A stretch of 64,000 bases of DNA from Chloroflexota bacterium (GCA_016234445.1 JACRBT010000002.1:62001-126000), one strand, 5' to 3'; positions 18,588-27,953 are shown, numbered from the stretch's first letter. The notes: generated from the letters alone by a model not told the origin. Program-made: numbers and translations.

Positions 18588-20117
18588 GTGCCCGTGCTCT
18601 ACGGCAAGTGGCGGCCGCGCGGCTTCGACGAGGTCGTCGGACAGGACCATATCGTCACGACGCTGCGAAACGCGCTCGCCACCGGGCAGGTCGCACACGC
18701 GTACCTCTTCAGCGGGCCGCGGGGCACGGGCAAGACCACGACCGCCCGGATCCTCGCGCGCGCGCTCAACTGCGTGAACCTGAAAGACGGCGAACCCTGC
18801 AACGCCTGCCCGTCGTGCGAGGCGATCGCGCGCGGCAACGCCCTCGACCTCGTGGAGATGGACGCCGCCAGCAACCGTGGGATCGAGGACATCCGGGAAC
18901 TCCGCGACCGGATCGCCTTCGCCCCGAGCGACCTCGCCCGCAAGGTCTACCTCCTCGACGAAGTCCACATGCTGACCACGGGGGCGTTCAACGCGCTCCT
19001 GAAGACGCTGGAAGAGCCGCCGCCGCACGCGTTTTTCATCCTCGCCACCACGGAACTTCATCTCGTGCCGGCGACCGTGATGTCGCGCTGCCAGCGCTAC
19101 GACTTCCACCGCGTCCCGAACGAGGCGATCATCGACCGGCTCGGCTACATCGCCGGCCAGGAGGGGTTCAAGGTCCCCCACGAGGGCATGCTGGCAATCG
19201 CCGTGCAGTCCCGGGGCGGCCTCCGCGACGCGATCACGTTGCTGGAACAGGTGGTGGCCCGCTACGGCGAAGAGCCATCGACGGACGACGTGCTCGCGGC
19301 GCTTGGGCTGGTGCACGACGAGCGCAGCGAACTGCTCGCGGCGGCGCTGGTCGACGAAGACCTGGCGGCGGCGCTCGAAATCGCCCGGGCGGTCGCGGAC
19401 GACGGGCTCGACATAGAACGGTTCACACGGGACACGATCAACGTGCTCCGCGAAGTCCTGCCGCACATCGTCCGGGGGACGCCGGCCGCGGACCTGGCCG
19501 GGCACCGCTACCTGGGGATGCTGGAGCGGCTGCGGGAACGGCGGGGGAACGTCCGGGCTATCGCGGCGGCCATCGCGGAGCTGGCGAAGGCGGACTTCAG
19601 GCTCGACCCGGCGAGCCCGGTCCCGCTGGAGGTAGCCTGCGCGAGCGCGATCCTCGGGCCTCTCGAGGCGCCTGTGGCCGCCGTCGCGGCGGGTGGCGGC
19701 GGCGCGGCCGAGCGCCAGGCCGTGCGCGTCCCCCGGAACCAGGCGGCAACGGCGCCAGCGGCCGAATCGCGGGCGAACATGACCCCGGAGCAGGCGTTTC
19801 TGCGCGACCTCTACCAGCACTGCCGTGACACGGACATCAAGATCGCCGGCATGCTCAACGGCTCCTGCGAGGTCGTGGAGATGAACGGCGACGTGCTCGA
19901 ACTTGGCTTCTACTACCCCTTCCACATGGACACGGTCGCCAACAAGGGCCGGGCGCTGGTGGAGGAGCAGGCGGGGAAGATCCTGGGCCACCCGGTGACG
20001 CTGAGGGTGCGGCAGCTCGAGCGCAGCCAGTCATCGTCACGGCAGGGGCCGAAGGGCGGCCACCTGGCCGAGGCGGCGAAGGCGATGGGGGCGACCCCGG
20101 TGAAGAAGGAGAACTGA
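18588..20117 (+). CDS. dnaX: DNA polymerase III subunit gamma/tau
   Basis: YGKWRPRGFDEVVGQDHIVTTLRNAL, FSGPRGTGKTTTARILARALNC, LLDEVHMLTTGAFNALLKTLEEPP. Confidence 0.97.
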   Translation: MPVLYGKWRPRGFDEVVGQDHIVTTLRNALATGQVAHAYLFSGPRGTGKTTTARILARALNCVNLKDGEPCNACPSCEAIARGNALDLVEMDAASNRGIEDIRELRDRIAFAPSDLARKVYLLDEVHMLTTGAFNALLKTLEEPPPHAFFILATTELHLVPATVMSRCQRYDFHRVPNEAIIDRLGYIAGQEGFKVPHEGMLAIAVQSRGGLRDAITLLEQVVARYGEEPSTDDVLAALGLVHDERSELLAAALVDEDLAAALEIARAVADDGLDIERFTRDTINVLREVLPHIVRGTPAADLAGHRYLGMLERLRERRGNVRAIAAAIAELAKADFRLDPASPVPLEVACASAILGPLEAPVAAVAAGGGGAAERQAVRVPRNQAATAPAAESRANMTPEQAFLRDLYQHCRDTDIKIAGMLNGSCEVVEMNGDVLELGFYYPFHMDTVANKGRALVEEQAGKILGHPVTLRVRQLERSQSSSRQGPKGGHLAEAAKAMGATPVKKEN

Positions 20118-20120
20118 TCG

Positions 20121-20504
20121 ATGGCGAAAAGCAGCGGCCGGAACCGCTACATGAGGCGCGGTGGCGCTTCGCTCCCGGGAATGGGTGGTGGTGGCGGCGG
20201 CGGGGCAAATCCGCTGGCGAGTGCCCAGGCGATGCTCGCGAAGGCACAGGAAGAGCTGGCCGCGGCTTCGGTCGAGGGGACGGCCGGCGGCGGCGCCGTG
20301 CGCATCCAGATGTCCGGCGAACAGAAGATTACCGGCATCGCCATCCAGCCCGAGGTGGTGGACCCGGACGACGTCGAGATGCTCCAGGACCTGATCATGG
20401 CCGCGATCGCCGACGCCTCGGAGAAGGCGAACGAACTCCAGGCGAAGTCGTTTGGCGCGATCACCGGCGGTCTGAACATCCCCGGCCTCGGGCCCGGCCT
20501 CTAG
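20121..20504 (+). CDS. YbaB/EbfC nucleoid-associated protein (with N-terminal Gly-rich extension)
   Basis: AQAMLAKAQEELAAASVEG...MSGEQKITGIAIQPEVVDPDDVEMLQDLIMAAIADASEKA; between dnaX and recR. Confidence 0.93.
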   Translation: MAKSSGRNRYMRRGGASLPGMGGGGGGGANPLASAQAMLAKAQEELAAASVEGTAGGGAVRIQMSGEQKITGIAIQPEVVDPDDVEMLQDLIMAAIADASEKANELQAKSFGAITGGLNIPGLGPGL

Positions 20505-20506
20505 GG

Positions 20507-21112
20507 ATGGCCGGCGGGCAGGGAGGGACGCCGGAGCCGATCACCCGCCTGATCGAGGCCTTCCACCGGCTGCCGGGAGTGGGGCCGAAATCGGCGCAGC
20601 GCCTCGCGTACCACATCCTCCGGGTGCCGGAGCAGGAAGCGGCCGCGCTGGCGACGGCGATCGTCGACGTGAAGCAGAGGATCAAGCTCTGTTCGCGCTG
20701 CCTCAACATCACCGAATCCGACCCCTGCGCCATCTGCACCGACGCGCGCCGCGACCAGTCAGTGATCTGCGTTGTCGAACAGCCGCTGGACATCCTCGCC
20801 ATCGAACGGACGGGCTTCCGGGGGCTCTACCACGTCCTCCACGGCGTCCTCAATCCCATGGAGGGCATCGGCCCTGAAGACCTTCGGCTGCGCGAGCTGG
20901 TCGTCCGGCTGAAGGAAGAGGTGACTGAAGTGATCATGGCCACCAACCCCAGCCTGGAAGGGGAAGCGACGGCGATGTACGTGCAGCGCCTGGCGGGGCC
21001 ACTTGGCGTCCGGGTGACGCGGCTGGCCCGGGGGCTGCCAAGCGGCGCGGACCTGGAATACACCGACGACGTCACCCTGTCCCGCGCTTTCGAGGGGCGC
21101 CAGGAGATCTAG
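20507..21112 (+). CDS. recR: Recombination mediator RecR
   Basis: FHRLPGVGPKSAQRLAYHIL, zinc-finger C-x2-C...C-x2-C, TOPRIM VVEQPLDILAIE. Confidence 0.97.
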   Translation: MAGGQGGTPEPITRLIEAFHRLPGVGPKSAQRLAYHILRVPEQEAAALATAIVDVKQRIKLCSRCLNITESDPCAICTDARRDQSVICVVEQPLDILAIERTGFRGLYHVLHGVLNPMEGIGPEDLRLRELVVRLKEEVTEVIMATNPSLEGEATAMYVQRLAGPLGVRVTRLARGLPSGADLEYTDDVTLSRAFEGRQEI

Positions 21113-21114
21113 TC

Positions 21115-21879
21115 ATGGCCGAACGGCCGCGGGTGTACAAGACCGAGGGCGTCATCCTCAAGCGCCGCAACATCGGCGAAGCGGACACCATCTTCACGGT
21201 GCTGAGCGAACGCGAGGGCAAGTTCGACGCGGTCGCGCGGGGGGTGCGAAAGGCGCGGAGCCGGATGCGCGGTCACCTGGAACCCCTGACACGAAGCCGG
21301 CTGATGCTCGCCCAGGGCCGTTCGCTGGACGTGTTCACCCAGGCCGAGACGGTGGACCCCTATCGCAATGTCCGGGAGGACCTGGAGCGCACGGCTGTGG
21401 CGCTCTCCTGCGTCGAACTGGTGGACCGTTTCACCATCGAGCACGCCGAGGCGGGGGCGATCTACCACCTCCTGGTGGCCCTCCTGGAGGCGCTGGACGA
21501 GGGGCTCCAGGCCACGGTGTCGCGCCACTTCGAACTCGACCTCCTTGCGGCGGCGGGCTATGAACTGCAACTGGGGGCCTGCACCCTCTGCGGCGGGCGG
21601 CTCCCGGCGGAAGAGACGCTGCTCGCTCCTGCCGCGGGCGGACTCGTGTGCGCGAACTGCCGCCCGGTGGCGGGCGAGGGCAGGCTCGTGAGCGTCGCGG
21701 TGATCAAGGTGCTGCGCCACGCCCGGTCGGTCGAGATACGCGAGTTCGGCGCCCTGCGGATGCCGCCCGAGGTGGAGGCGGAGCTGCGGGCCGCGCTCGG
21801 GGCCGTCGTGCGCTACCACCTCGACCGCGAACTGAACGTCCCCCGGTACCTCCGCGACGTCGAGGCGCTGCCGGGGTAA
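21115..21879 (+). CDS. recO: DNA repair protein RecO
   Basis: KTEGVILKRRNIGEADTIFTVLSEREGKFDAVARGVRKARSRMRGHLEP; LGACTLCGG. Confidence 0.94.
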   Translation: MAERPRVYKTEGVILKRRNIGEADTIFTVLSEREGKFDAVARGVRKARSRMRGHLEPLTRSRLMLAQGRSLDVFTQAETVDPYRNVREDLERTAVALSCVELVDRFTIEHAEAGAIYHLLVALLEALDEGLQATVSRHFELDLLAAAGYELQLGACTLCGGRLPAEETLLAPAAGGLVCANCRPVAGEGRLVSVAVIKVLRHARSVEIREFGALRMPPEVEAELRAALGAVVRYHLDRELNVPRYLRDVEALPG

Positions 21880-21915
21880 GCGGGCCTAGCAGCACGGACT
21901 CCAGCGGCCCGCGCG

Positions 21916-21944
21916 ATTCCTACGCTATTCCTATGGCGATTCCT
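21916..21944. repeat. Three ATTCCT direct repeats at 11-12 bp spacing (iteron/operator-like)
   Basis: ATTCCT at 21916-21921, 21927-21932 and 21939-21944. Confidence 0.5.
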
Positions 21945-21993
21945 CGCTCGCGGACCCCCGGGCGGACAACTAAGGGATTACCCTATCGATCAA

Positions 21994-22043
21994 CCGGTCA
22001 TCCACCTGCGGGGCGATCCCGTGAACGGGCGGTGGATGACCGG
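21994..22043. repeat. Perfect 13-bp inverted repeat
   Basis: CCGGTCATCCACC (21994-22006) / GGTGGATGACCGG (22031-22043). Confidence 0.85.
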
Positions 22044-22069
22044 AATCGAACGCAGGGGATGCGCCAGGG

Positions 22070-22690
22070 ATGGCCGCAGAGCACGCCAATAACGACCCAC
22101 GCTCCGGCCCCCGGGCGCTCCTCGCCGGGTTCGCCCTCACGGTCGCGACGGCCCTGGTGGTCCTGTTCGCGGCGCTAACCATCGACGCCCGTGCCTACGA
22201 ACTCCACGGGTTTCGCTGGGAGACGGCGGTGGTGGGGTACGAGGCCGACGCGTCGCTCCAGCCCTATGCCGACTCCGCCGCCGGCCGCTGGGGGGCCGTG
22301 AGCGGGTTGGGGTTCCGCGCTGGGCCGGAGATCGGGGTCGTTTTCGCGCCGCTGCTCCCACCGATTGACCATCCTGGCCAGGCCGCCCAGGCGAACGTCG
22401 TCCAGTCTGGCGGCCGGCTGACGTCGTGCGAGATCCGGGTGGACCAGTCCGTATTCGAACAGCTGTCCGAAGCGGCGAGGGAGACGGTGGTGGCCCACGA
22501 GTTCGGTCACTGCATCGGTGTGAACCACTCGACGAAGCCCGGGATCATGAAGAACCCGATGCTTTACGCGTTCAGCGAGGACGACGCGGAGGCCGCGCGG
22601 GCGATCTACGGCGGCCCCCAGGCGACGGCCGCGAGCCATGGCGAGGGGCGGTATCGGACGATAGCGGCGGGCGTAGCTTCGGCGCGGTAA
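22070..22690 (+). CDS. Membrane-anchored/secreted metzincin-type zinc metalloprotease (matrixin-like)
   Basis: N-terminal TM segment; VVAHEFGHCIGVNHS (HExxHxxGxxH) followed by possible Met-turn MKNPMLY. Confidence 0.8.
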   Translation: MAAEHANNDPRSGPRALLAGFALTVATALVVLFAALTIDARAYELHGFRWETAVVGYEADASLQPYADSAAGRWGAVSGLGFRAGPEIGVVFAPLLPPIDHPGQAAQANVVQSGGRLTSCEIRVDQSVFEQLSEAARETVVAHEFGHCIGVNHSTKPGIMKNPMLYAFSEDDAEAARAIYGGPQATAASHGEGRYRTIAAGVASAR

Positions 22691-22775
22691 CGCCAGGGCA
22701 AGAAAACCGGCCCGGAGACTGGCGAACTGGGGCGTTCCGCGCGAAGATGGGCGATACGAGAGGTAACCGGAACCC

Positions 22776-23225
22776 ATGCCCCTGTACGAGTACTTTTGCC
22801 AGTCCTGCAACGGAATCTTCGAAGAACTTCGGCCCATCCGCGAAGCGCGGGAGCCGGTCCCCTGCCCCGAGTGCTACAAGGACGCGGCCCGGATCATGCC
22901 GACGTCGTTCGCGGCGTTCACCTTCCGCGACGGCTACCCCCGCCGCATCCCCGACGACGGGAAGTTCTACCACCTGGAGAAGAAGGTCTCGCGCCTGGTG
23001 AGTTCGGGACGGCCGAACGAGCACCCCGAGATCAACAAGCCGGAACCCAAGAAGAAGCGCAGCAAGGGCGAACTTGAGGAGCTGAAGGATCTGCGCTCCG
23101 CGGCCCGGCGTGGCGAGCTGAGCGACCTCTACGGGAACGCGGTGCGGGCCACGCAGGTCACGCAGATGTACGACAACGGCCGCGTCCTGAAAGTGTCGAC
23201 CCCGGTCAACCCGCCGATCGGCTAG
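22776..23225 (+). CDS. FmdB family zinc-ribbon protein
   Basis: MPLYEYFCQSCNGIFEE...PVPCPECYKDAARI. Confidence 0.88.
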   Translation: MPLYEYFCQSCNGIFEELRPIREAREPVPCPECYKDAARIMPTSFAAFTFRDGYPRRIPDDGKFYHLEKKVSRLVSSGRPNEHPEINKPEPKKKRSKGELEELKDLRSAARRGELSDLYGNAVRATQVTQMYDNGRVLKVSTPVNPPIG

Positions 23226-24199
23226 CTCCGGCGACGGAGGACGTACTCGCCGATCTCTTCGAGACTGCGGCGGCCTTCACTCGCGGGGAGCCGGGAGAGG
23301 GCGTCCGTGCCCCGGCGGACGTATTCCCGCGCCATGTCCATCGACTCGTCGAGGACCGTGGATTCGCGGATCCGGCTGATGGCGTCCTGGAGGTACTCCT
23401 CGCGGCCGCGGCGGGCCGTGAAGAACTTCTTGATTGGGTTCTCGCGCGGGAAGCGCTCCATGAAGAGCAGAGCGGGCAGGGTGATGGTGCCCTCGCGAAG
23501 GTCGCTGCCGACGGGTTTGCCCATCTCCGCCTCGTCGCCGTTGAAGTCGAGGATGTCGTCGACGATCTGGAAGGCCATGCCCAGGCTCCAGCCATAGGTG
23601 CGGAGGGCTTCGACCGTGGATTCGGGGCAGCCACCGAGCATGGCGCCGCCTTCGGTCGCCGTCGCGATTAAGGCCGCCGTCTTGCCACCGATGCGCCAGA
23701 GGTAGTTCTGGATGTCCTTGCTGACGTCGAAGGCAGCTGCATCCTGGTCGAGCTCGCCGCTGGTCATCTTCATAAGGGCGAGGGCAAAGAGGCGAGTGAC
23801 GGGGAGGCTGCCGGTGCGGGTCACCATCTCGGCGGCGTTGGCGAACATGTAGTCGCCGAGGAGGACGGTGAGGGCGTTGTCGAAGATGCTGTTGGCGGTG
23901 GGGCGCCCACGGCGGCTGGCGGCGCCGTCGACGACGTCGTCGTGGACGAGGCTGGCCGTGTGGAGGAGCTCGATCGCGGTCCCGAGGGGGACAAGCCGGT
24001 TGAGGTTGTATTCGCCGAAGGTGCCGGCGAGGAGGACGAGGGCGGGCCGCAGGCGCTTCCCCTTCGCGTCGAGGGCGTGGTCGAGCATCTTCTTGAGCGC
24101 CGGGATTTCGACCTGTTTCGTTGATTCGAGGAGGTCTTCGACGAGGATCATGTCCTCGGCGACGGGGCCGTAGAGCGTCGACAGCGTGGCCTGGATCAT
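23222..24199 (-). CDS. Polyprenyl synthetase (trans-isoprenyl diphosphate synthase)
   Basis: LLHTASLVHDDVVDGAASRRGRPTAN first Asp-rich motif; FQIVDDILDFNGD second Asp-rich motif. Confidence 0.95.
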   Translation of the reverse strand: MIQATLSTLYGPVAEDMILVEDLLESTKQVEIPALKKMLDHALDAKGKRLRPALVLLAGTFGEYNLNRLVPLGTAIELLHTASLVHDDVVDGAASRRGRPTANSIFDNALTVLLGDYMFANAAEMVTRTGSLPVTRLFALALMKMTSGELDQDAAAFDVSKDIQNYLWRIGGKTAALIATATEGGAMLGGCPESTVEALRTYGWSLGMAFQIVDDILDFNGDEAEMGKPVGSDLREGTITLPALLFMERFPRENPIKKFFTARRGREEYLQDAISRIRESTVLDESMDMAREYVRRGTDALSRLPASEGRRSLEEIGEYVLRRRS

Positions 24200-25011
24200 G
24201 CGGCCACCGCCACGGGGACGGCGACAGCGAAGATGCGGGCGGCGGTCGCGGTTGTCGCGGCCGCGACTTCATCGAAGGTCAGACCGCGGAGCGCCGCCAC
24301 GGCCTCGACGGCATGGCGAAGGTGCATCGGTTCGTTGCGCTTGCCGCGGAACGCTTGCGGCGGCAGGTAAGGGCTATCGGTTTCGACCACAAGGGACCCC
24401 AGGGGGAGTGAGGCCGCCAGGAGGCGTCCTTCGCGATTGTTCGGGTAGGTGACCGTGCAGGCAAGGGAGATCGCGAATCCGAGCGCGGTGTAGCGCCGCG
24501 CCTGTTCGAAGTTGCCGCCGAAGCAGTGCATGACCCCGGGTGGACGGCCCTCTGCGGGCAGCGGCGACTGGCGGGCATACGCTTCCAGGTGGCTGAAGAT
24601 CGCGTCCTCGGCGCCGCGGCTGTGGACGCTGACCGGCTTCCCCGTGCGGACGGCGATCTCCAACTGGGCGTCGAGGATCCGGCGCTGATCGTCCTGGGGC
24701 GAATGGTCGCGGAAGAAGTCGAGCCCGATTTCGCCAACGCAGACGACTTCAGGGAGGGAGGCGAGGGATTCGAGTTCAGCCAGCATGGCCGGGGTGACGG
24801 TGCGGGCTTCGTGAGGGTGGAAGCCGACGGCCGGGAAGACGCCCCGGTGGGCCGCCCCGAGTTCGAGCGCGGCGGTGTTGGATGGGCCATCCCAGCCGCA
24901 GACGAGCATGGCGGCGACACCTGCGTCGTTGGCACGGCCGACCGCCTCCGATTCGCTGCCGGCGAAGCCCGGGTCCTGGAGGTGGCAGTGGGTGTCGAAG
25001 AGGGCGGTCAT
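24196..25011 (-). CDS. tatD: TatD family metal-dependent hydrolase/DNase
   Basis: LFDTHCHLQDP, CVGEIGLDFFRDHSPQDDQRRILDAQLEIA, HSRGAEDA, VETDSPYLPP. Confidence 0.95.
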   Translation of the reverse strand: MTALFDTHCHLQDPGFAGSESEAVGRANDAGVAAMLVCGWDGPSNTAALELGAAHRGVFPAVGFHPHEARTVTPAMLAELESLASLPEVVCVGEIGLDFFRDHSPQDDQRRILDAQLEIAVRTGKPVSVHSRGAEDAIFSHLEAYARQSPLPAEGRPPGVMHCFGGNFEQARRYTALGFAISLACTVTYPNNREGRLLAASLPLGSLVVETDSPYLPPQAFRGKRNEPMHLRHAVEAVAALRGLTFDEVAAATTATAARIFAVAVPVAVAA

Positions 25012-26657
25012 GCGCGGACTGCCGCCTCGGTCTCGATCTTCGTATAGAGCGCGCGCTGGGGCTGGAGGACGGTGCCTGCGGCGATCGGCTGGTACTGCCA
25101 GCCGGCATCGAGGATGGTGCCGGGCTGCGAGAGGTCGCCGTGGAGCCGGGCGGTCGAGAACGGGATGATCGGGTGGAGGAGCGTCTTGAGCGCGTTGATG
25201 ACGTTCAGGGTCGTGGCAAGCGTCTCCGCAGCGTGGGCGGTGTCGGTCTTCACGGCCTTCCATGGGGCGCGTTCGTCGAGGTAGCGGTTGGCGGACTGGG
25301 CGAGCTTCAAGGCTTCGCCGAGAGCGCCGCGGAAGTGGCAGTGGTGAAATTCGGAGCCGACGGTTTCGAAGGCCTGGCGGGCTTCGGCGATGAGGGCGGC
25401 GCTTTCGGGCGCGAGTTCGCCGGCGGCCGGGACCACCCCGCCGAAGTTGCGGTGGACCATGGCAATCACGCGGTTTGCGAGGTTGCCCCAGGTCGCGATG
25501 AGGACGTCGTTGTTCGTGCGGATGAGTTCCTCTTCGCGGAACTCGGAGTCGCTGGTCTCGGGCATGATGTGGGTGAGATAGAAGCGGACGACGTCGGCGT
25601 CGTAAGTGTCGAGCAGGTTGAGGACCCAGGTGCCGGTGCCCTTCGACTTGCTCTGCTTTTGGCCGGCCGAGAAGTTCACATACTGGTTGGCGGGCACGTC
25701 GAAGGGGAGATTCATGCTTTCATAGCCGAGGAGCATGGCGGGCCAGATGATCGTGTGGAAGGGGATGTTGTCCTTGCCGATGAAGTAGTAGGACTTCGCG
25801 GCGGGGTCGAGCCAGAAGCGCTTCCAGTCGTCGGGTTTGCCGGCGCGCTGGGCCCACTCGCGGGTCGCCGAAAGGTAGCCGATCACGGCGTCGAACCAGA
25901 CGTAGATTCGCTTCGAGTCGTAGCCTTCGACCGGGACCGGGACGCCCCAGCTGATGTCGCGGGTGATTGCACGATCCTTGAGCCCTTCGTTGAGCGCCCC
26001 CAGCGTAAAGTTCAGGACGTTCCGCCTCCAGTGCGCCTGCTTACCGACCCACTCCTTCAACTCGCTTTCGAGGGCGGTCAGCTTCAGGAAGAAGTGCTCG
26101 GAGGGCCGGACGATGGGCGTGGCCCCGGTGATCCGGCTGCGGGGATTGATGAGGTCGACGGCGTCGAGTTGGGAGCCGCAATTGTCGCACTGGTCGCCGC
26201 GGGCCTCTTCGTAGCCGCAGTGGGGGCACTTGCCTTCGACGTAGCGGTCAGGGAGGAAGCGGTCGGCCTGCTCGTCATAAAGCTGGTCCTGGGTATGGCG
26301 GTAGAGGAGGCCAGCCTGGAGCAGGCGAAGGAAGACTTCCTGGGTCGTGCGGTAGTGGTTCTCGGTGAGTGTCGTCGTGTAGCAGTCGAAGCTGATGCCA
26401 AGGCGGTCCCAGACTTCGAGGATCTTCTCGTGGTAGCGGTCGACGATGACGCGGGGCTCGACGCCCTCCTTGTCGGCGGTCACGGTGATCGGCGTGCCGT
26501 GGCAGTCGGAGCCTGAGACCATGACGACTTCGTTGCCGGACAGGCGTTCATAGCGCGCGAAGATGTCGGCGGGGAGATAGGCGCCAGCCGCCTGCCCGAC
26601 ATGCAGGAAGTAATTGGCGTAGGGCCAGGCCACGCAAACGAGAATCCTGTCGGGCAC
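25008..26657 (-). CDS. metG: Methionyl-tRNA synthetase
   Basis: ILVCVAWPYANYFLHVGQAAGAYLPADIFARYERL, zinc-binding CPHCGYEEARGDQCDNCG, FSAGQKQSKSKGTGTW; start GTG chosen at VPDRILVCVAWPY. Confidence 0.94.
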   Translation of the reverse strand: MPDRILVCVAWPYANYFLHVGQAAGAYLPADIFARYERLSGNEVVMVSGSDCHGTPITVTADKEGVEPRVIVDRYHEKILEVWDRLGISFDCYTTTLTENHYRTTQEVFLRLLQAGLLYRHTQDQLYDEQADRFLPDRYVEGKCPHCGYEEARGDQCDNCGSQLDAVDLINPRSRITGATPIVRPSEHFFLKLTALESELKEWVGKQAHWRRNVLNFTLGALNEGLKDRAITRDISWGVPVPVEGYDSKRIYVWFDAVIGYLSATREWAQRAGKPDDWKRFWLDPAAKSYYFIGKDNIPFHTIIWPAMLLGYESMNLPFDVPANQYVNFSAGQKQSKSKGTGTWVLNLLDTYDADVVRFYLTHIMPETSDSEFREEELIRTNNDVLIATWGNLANRVIAMVHRNFGGVVPAAGELAPESAALIAEARQAFETVGSEFHHCHFRGALGEALKLAQSANRYLDERAPWKAVKTDTAHAAETLATTLNVINALKTLLHPIIPFSTARLHGDLSQPGTILDAGWQYQPIAAGTVLQPQRALYTKIETEAAVRA

Positions 26658-26784
26658 CGGGCGGGTTACCTCAGATGGTGGGGTCTCCCGAAGTCTAACA
26701 TAGGGCCCGGTCAGGAACCCGGCGGGCGGGCGTGGCGCCACGGCCGCGGCCGCCGTAGTCTCTGGGCATAACCGCTCCCGGAGA

Positions 26785-27624
26785 TTGCCCGTGACCTCCC
26801 CCCAGATTGAGATCCCGCCCCCGTCGCCGGACGACGTGCTGTACGAGAAGCGCGAGGGGTACGCCCTTATCACGCTCAACCGGCCGGTGGTGCTGAACGC
26901 CATCAACTGGTCGATCCTGCGGCGGCTGAAGGTGGCCCTGGACCAGGCCGAAGGCGACGACGAGGTGAAGGCGGTCATCCTCACCGGGGCCGGGCGAGCG
27001 TTCTCCGCCGGCGGCGACATCCAGTCCACACCGCCGCCCGACAGCGACCCCACGCCGAGCGGCATGGACGTCAACATGCAGATTTGGGAGATGCCGAAGC
27101 CAGTGATCGCGGCGGTGCGGGGATATGCCGTCGGGCAGGGGACGCAGCTGGCGGGCATGTGCGACATGACCATCGCCGCGGACGACGCGGTGTTCGGGGA
27201 ACTCCAGATCCGGCACGGGTTCGGGCCGCCGGTGCTGGTCACGCCGTTCCTCGTGGGGATGAAGCAGGCGAAGGAGATGCTGCTGCTGGGTGAACGGATC
27301 AACGCTGCTGAAGCGCTGCGCCTGGGCCTGGTGAACCGGGTGGTGCCCGGCGAGCGGCTGATGGACGAAGCGATCGAGGTGGCGAAGAAGCTGGCGGCGC
27401 TGCCGGAGAAGACGGTGCGGCTGAACAAGGTGCTCGTGAACCGGGCCTACGAACTGGCGGGATTCCGGGAAGCGCTGGCCTACCGCGACGACCCCGGCGT
27501 GGCGGCGCTGGCGGCGCCGGGCAGCCGTGATGCCGACCCGCACCTCCGCGTGCTGCGGGAGCAAGGTTGGGAGGCGTTCCGGAAGTCGCGCGACGAACTC
27601 TACCGCGGCGAGGAAAAGAAGTAG
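26785..27624 (+). CDS. Enoyl-CoA hydratase/isomerase family protein
   Basis: YALITLNRPVVLNAINWSILRRL, ILTGAGRAFSAGGDI, VRGYAVGQGTQLAGMCDMTIAADDAVFGELQIRHGF. Confidence 0.93.
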   Translation: MPVTSPQIEIPPPSPDDVLYEKREGYALITLNRPVVLNAINWSILRRLKVALDQAEGDDEVKAVILTGAGRAFSAGGDIQSTPPPDSDPTPSGMDVNMQIWEMPKPVIAAVRGYAVGQGTQLAGMCDMTIAADDAVFGELQIRHGFGPPVLVTPFLVGMKQAKEMLLLGERINAAEALRLGLVNRVVPGERLMDEAIEVAKKLAALPEKTVRLNKVLVNRAYELAGFREALAYRDDPGVAALAAPGSRDADPHLRVLREQGWEAFRKSRDELYRGEEKK

Positions 27625-27628
27625 CGGC

Positions 27629-27844
27629 TCATGCGACGATGCGGCGGGGAGACCGGCGGCGAGCCTGATACTGGCTGATCTGGCTCGGTTCGCTGGCGCG
27701 GCGATAGTCGCGGCCGGTGCGTGGCCGTGAGCCCACGGCGGGGAGGCGGTTTGCCCGGTATTCGTAGACCATGCCGGCGATGATGGCGAGGGCGGAGCCG
27801 ATGAGGAAGGCGTCGAAGAGGATGGTGAGGACTGGATTGACCAC
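27629..27844 (-). CDS. Small single-pass membrane protein (71 aa, uncharacterised)
   Basis: MVNPVLTILFDAFLIGSALAIIAGMVYEYRANRL with basic C-terminal tail; near-consensus promoter upstream (27877-27905). Confidence 0.6.
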   Translation of the reverse strand: MVNPVLTILFDAFLIGSALAIIAGMVYEYRANRLPAVGSRPRTGRDYRRASEPSQISQYQARRRSPRRIVA

Positions 27845-27876
27845 GGTAGCAGCACATCCGTTCGTATGGTGCGGAG

Positions 27877-27905
27877 AGCATAAAGAACGGTTGTTCGCAT
27901 GTCAA
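27877..27905 (-). promoter_or_regulatory. Promoter TTGACA-17-TATGCT with GAACGGTTGTTC palindrome (27885-27896) inside the spacer; LexA/Cheo-box-like
   Basis: On the minus strand: TTGACA TGC GAACAACCGTTC TT TATGCT. Confidence 0.6.
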
Positions 27906-27922
27906 CACAAATGTTCTGTTTC

Positions 27923-27953
27923 TTGTTCGAGGCCGGGTGGCGAGGCGTATACT
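27923..27953 (+). promoter_or_regulatory. Putative promoter for the divergent 27995 gene (TTGTTC, 19 bp, TATACT)
   Basis: -10 TATACT at 27948-27953; suboptimal spacer. Confidence 0.35.

Noticed and set aside
21880-22069. Rho-independent terminator after recO
   Set aside because: The strong inverted repeat at 21994-22043 has no trailing T-run and lies ~115 bp after the recO stop.
24882-26516. 544-aa plus-strand ORF
   Set aside because: Antisense to tatD/metG; shadow ORF.
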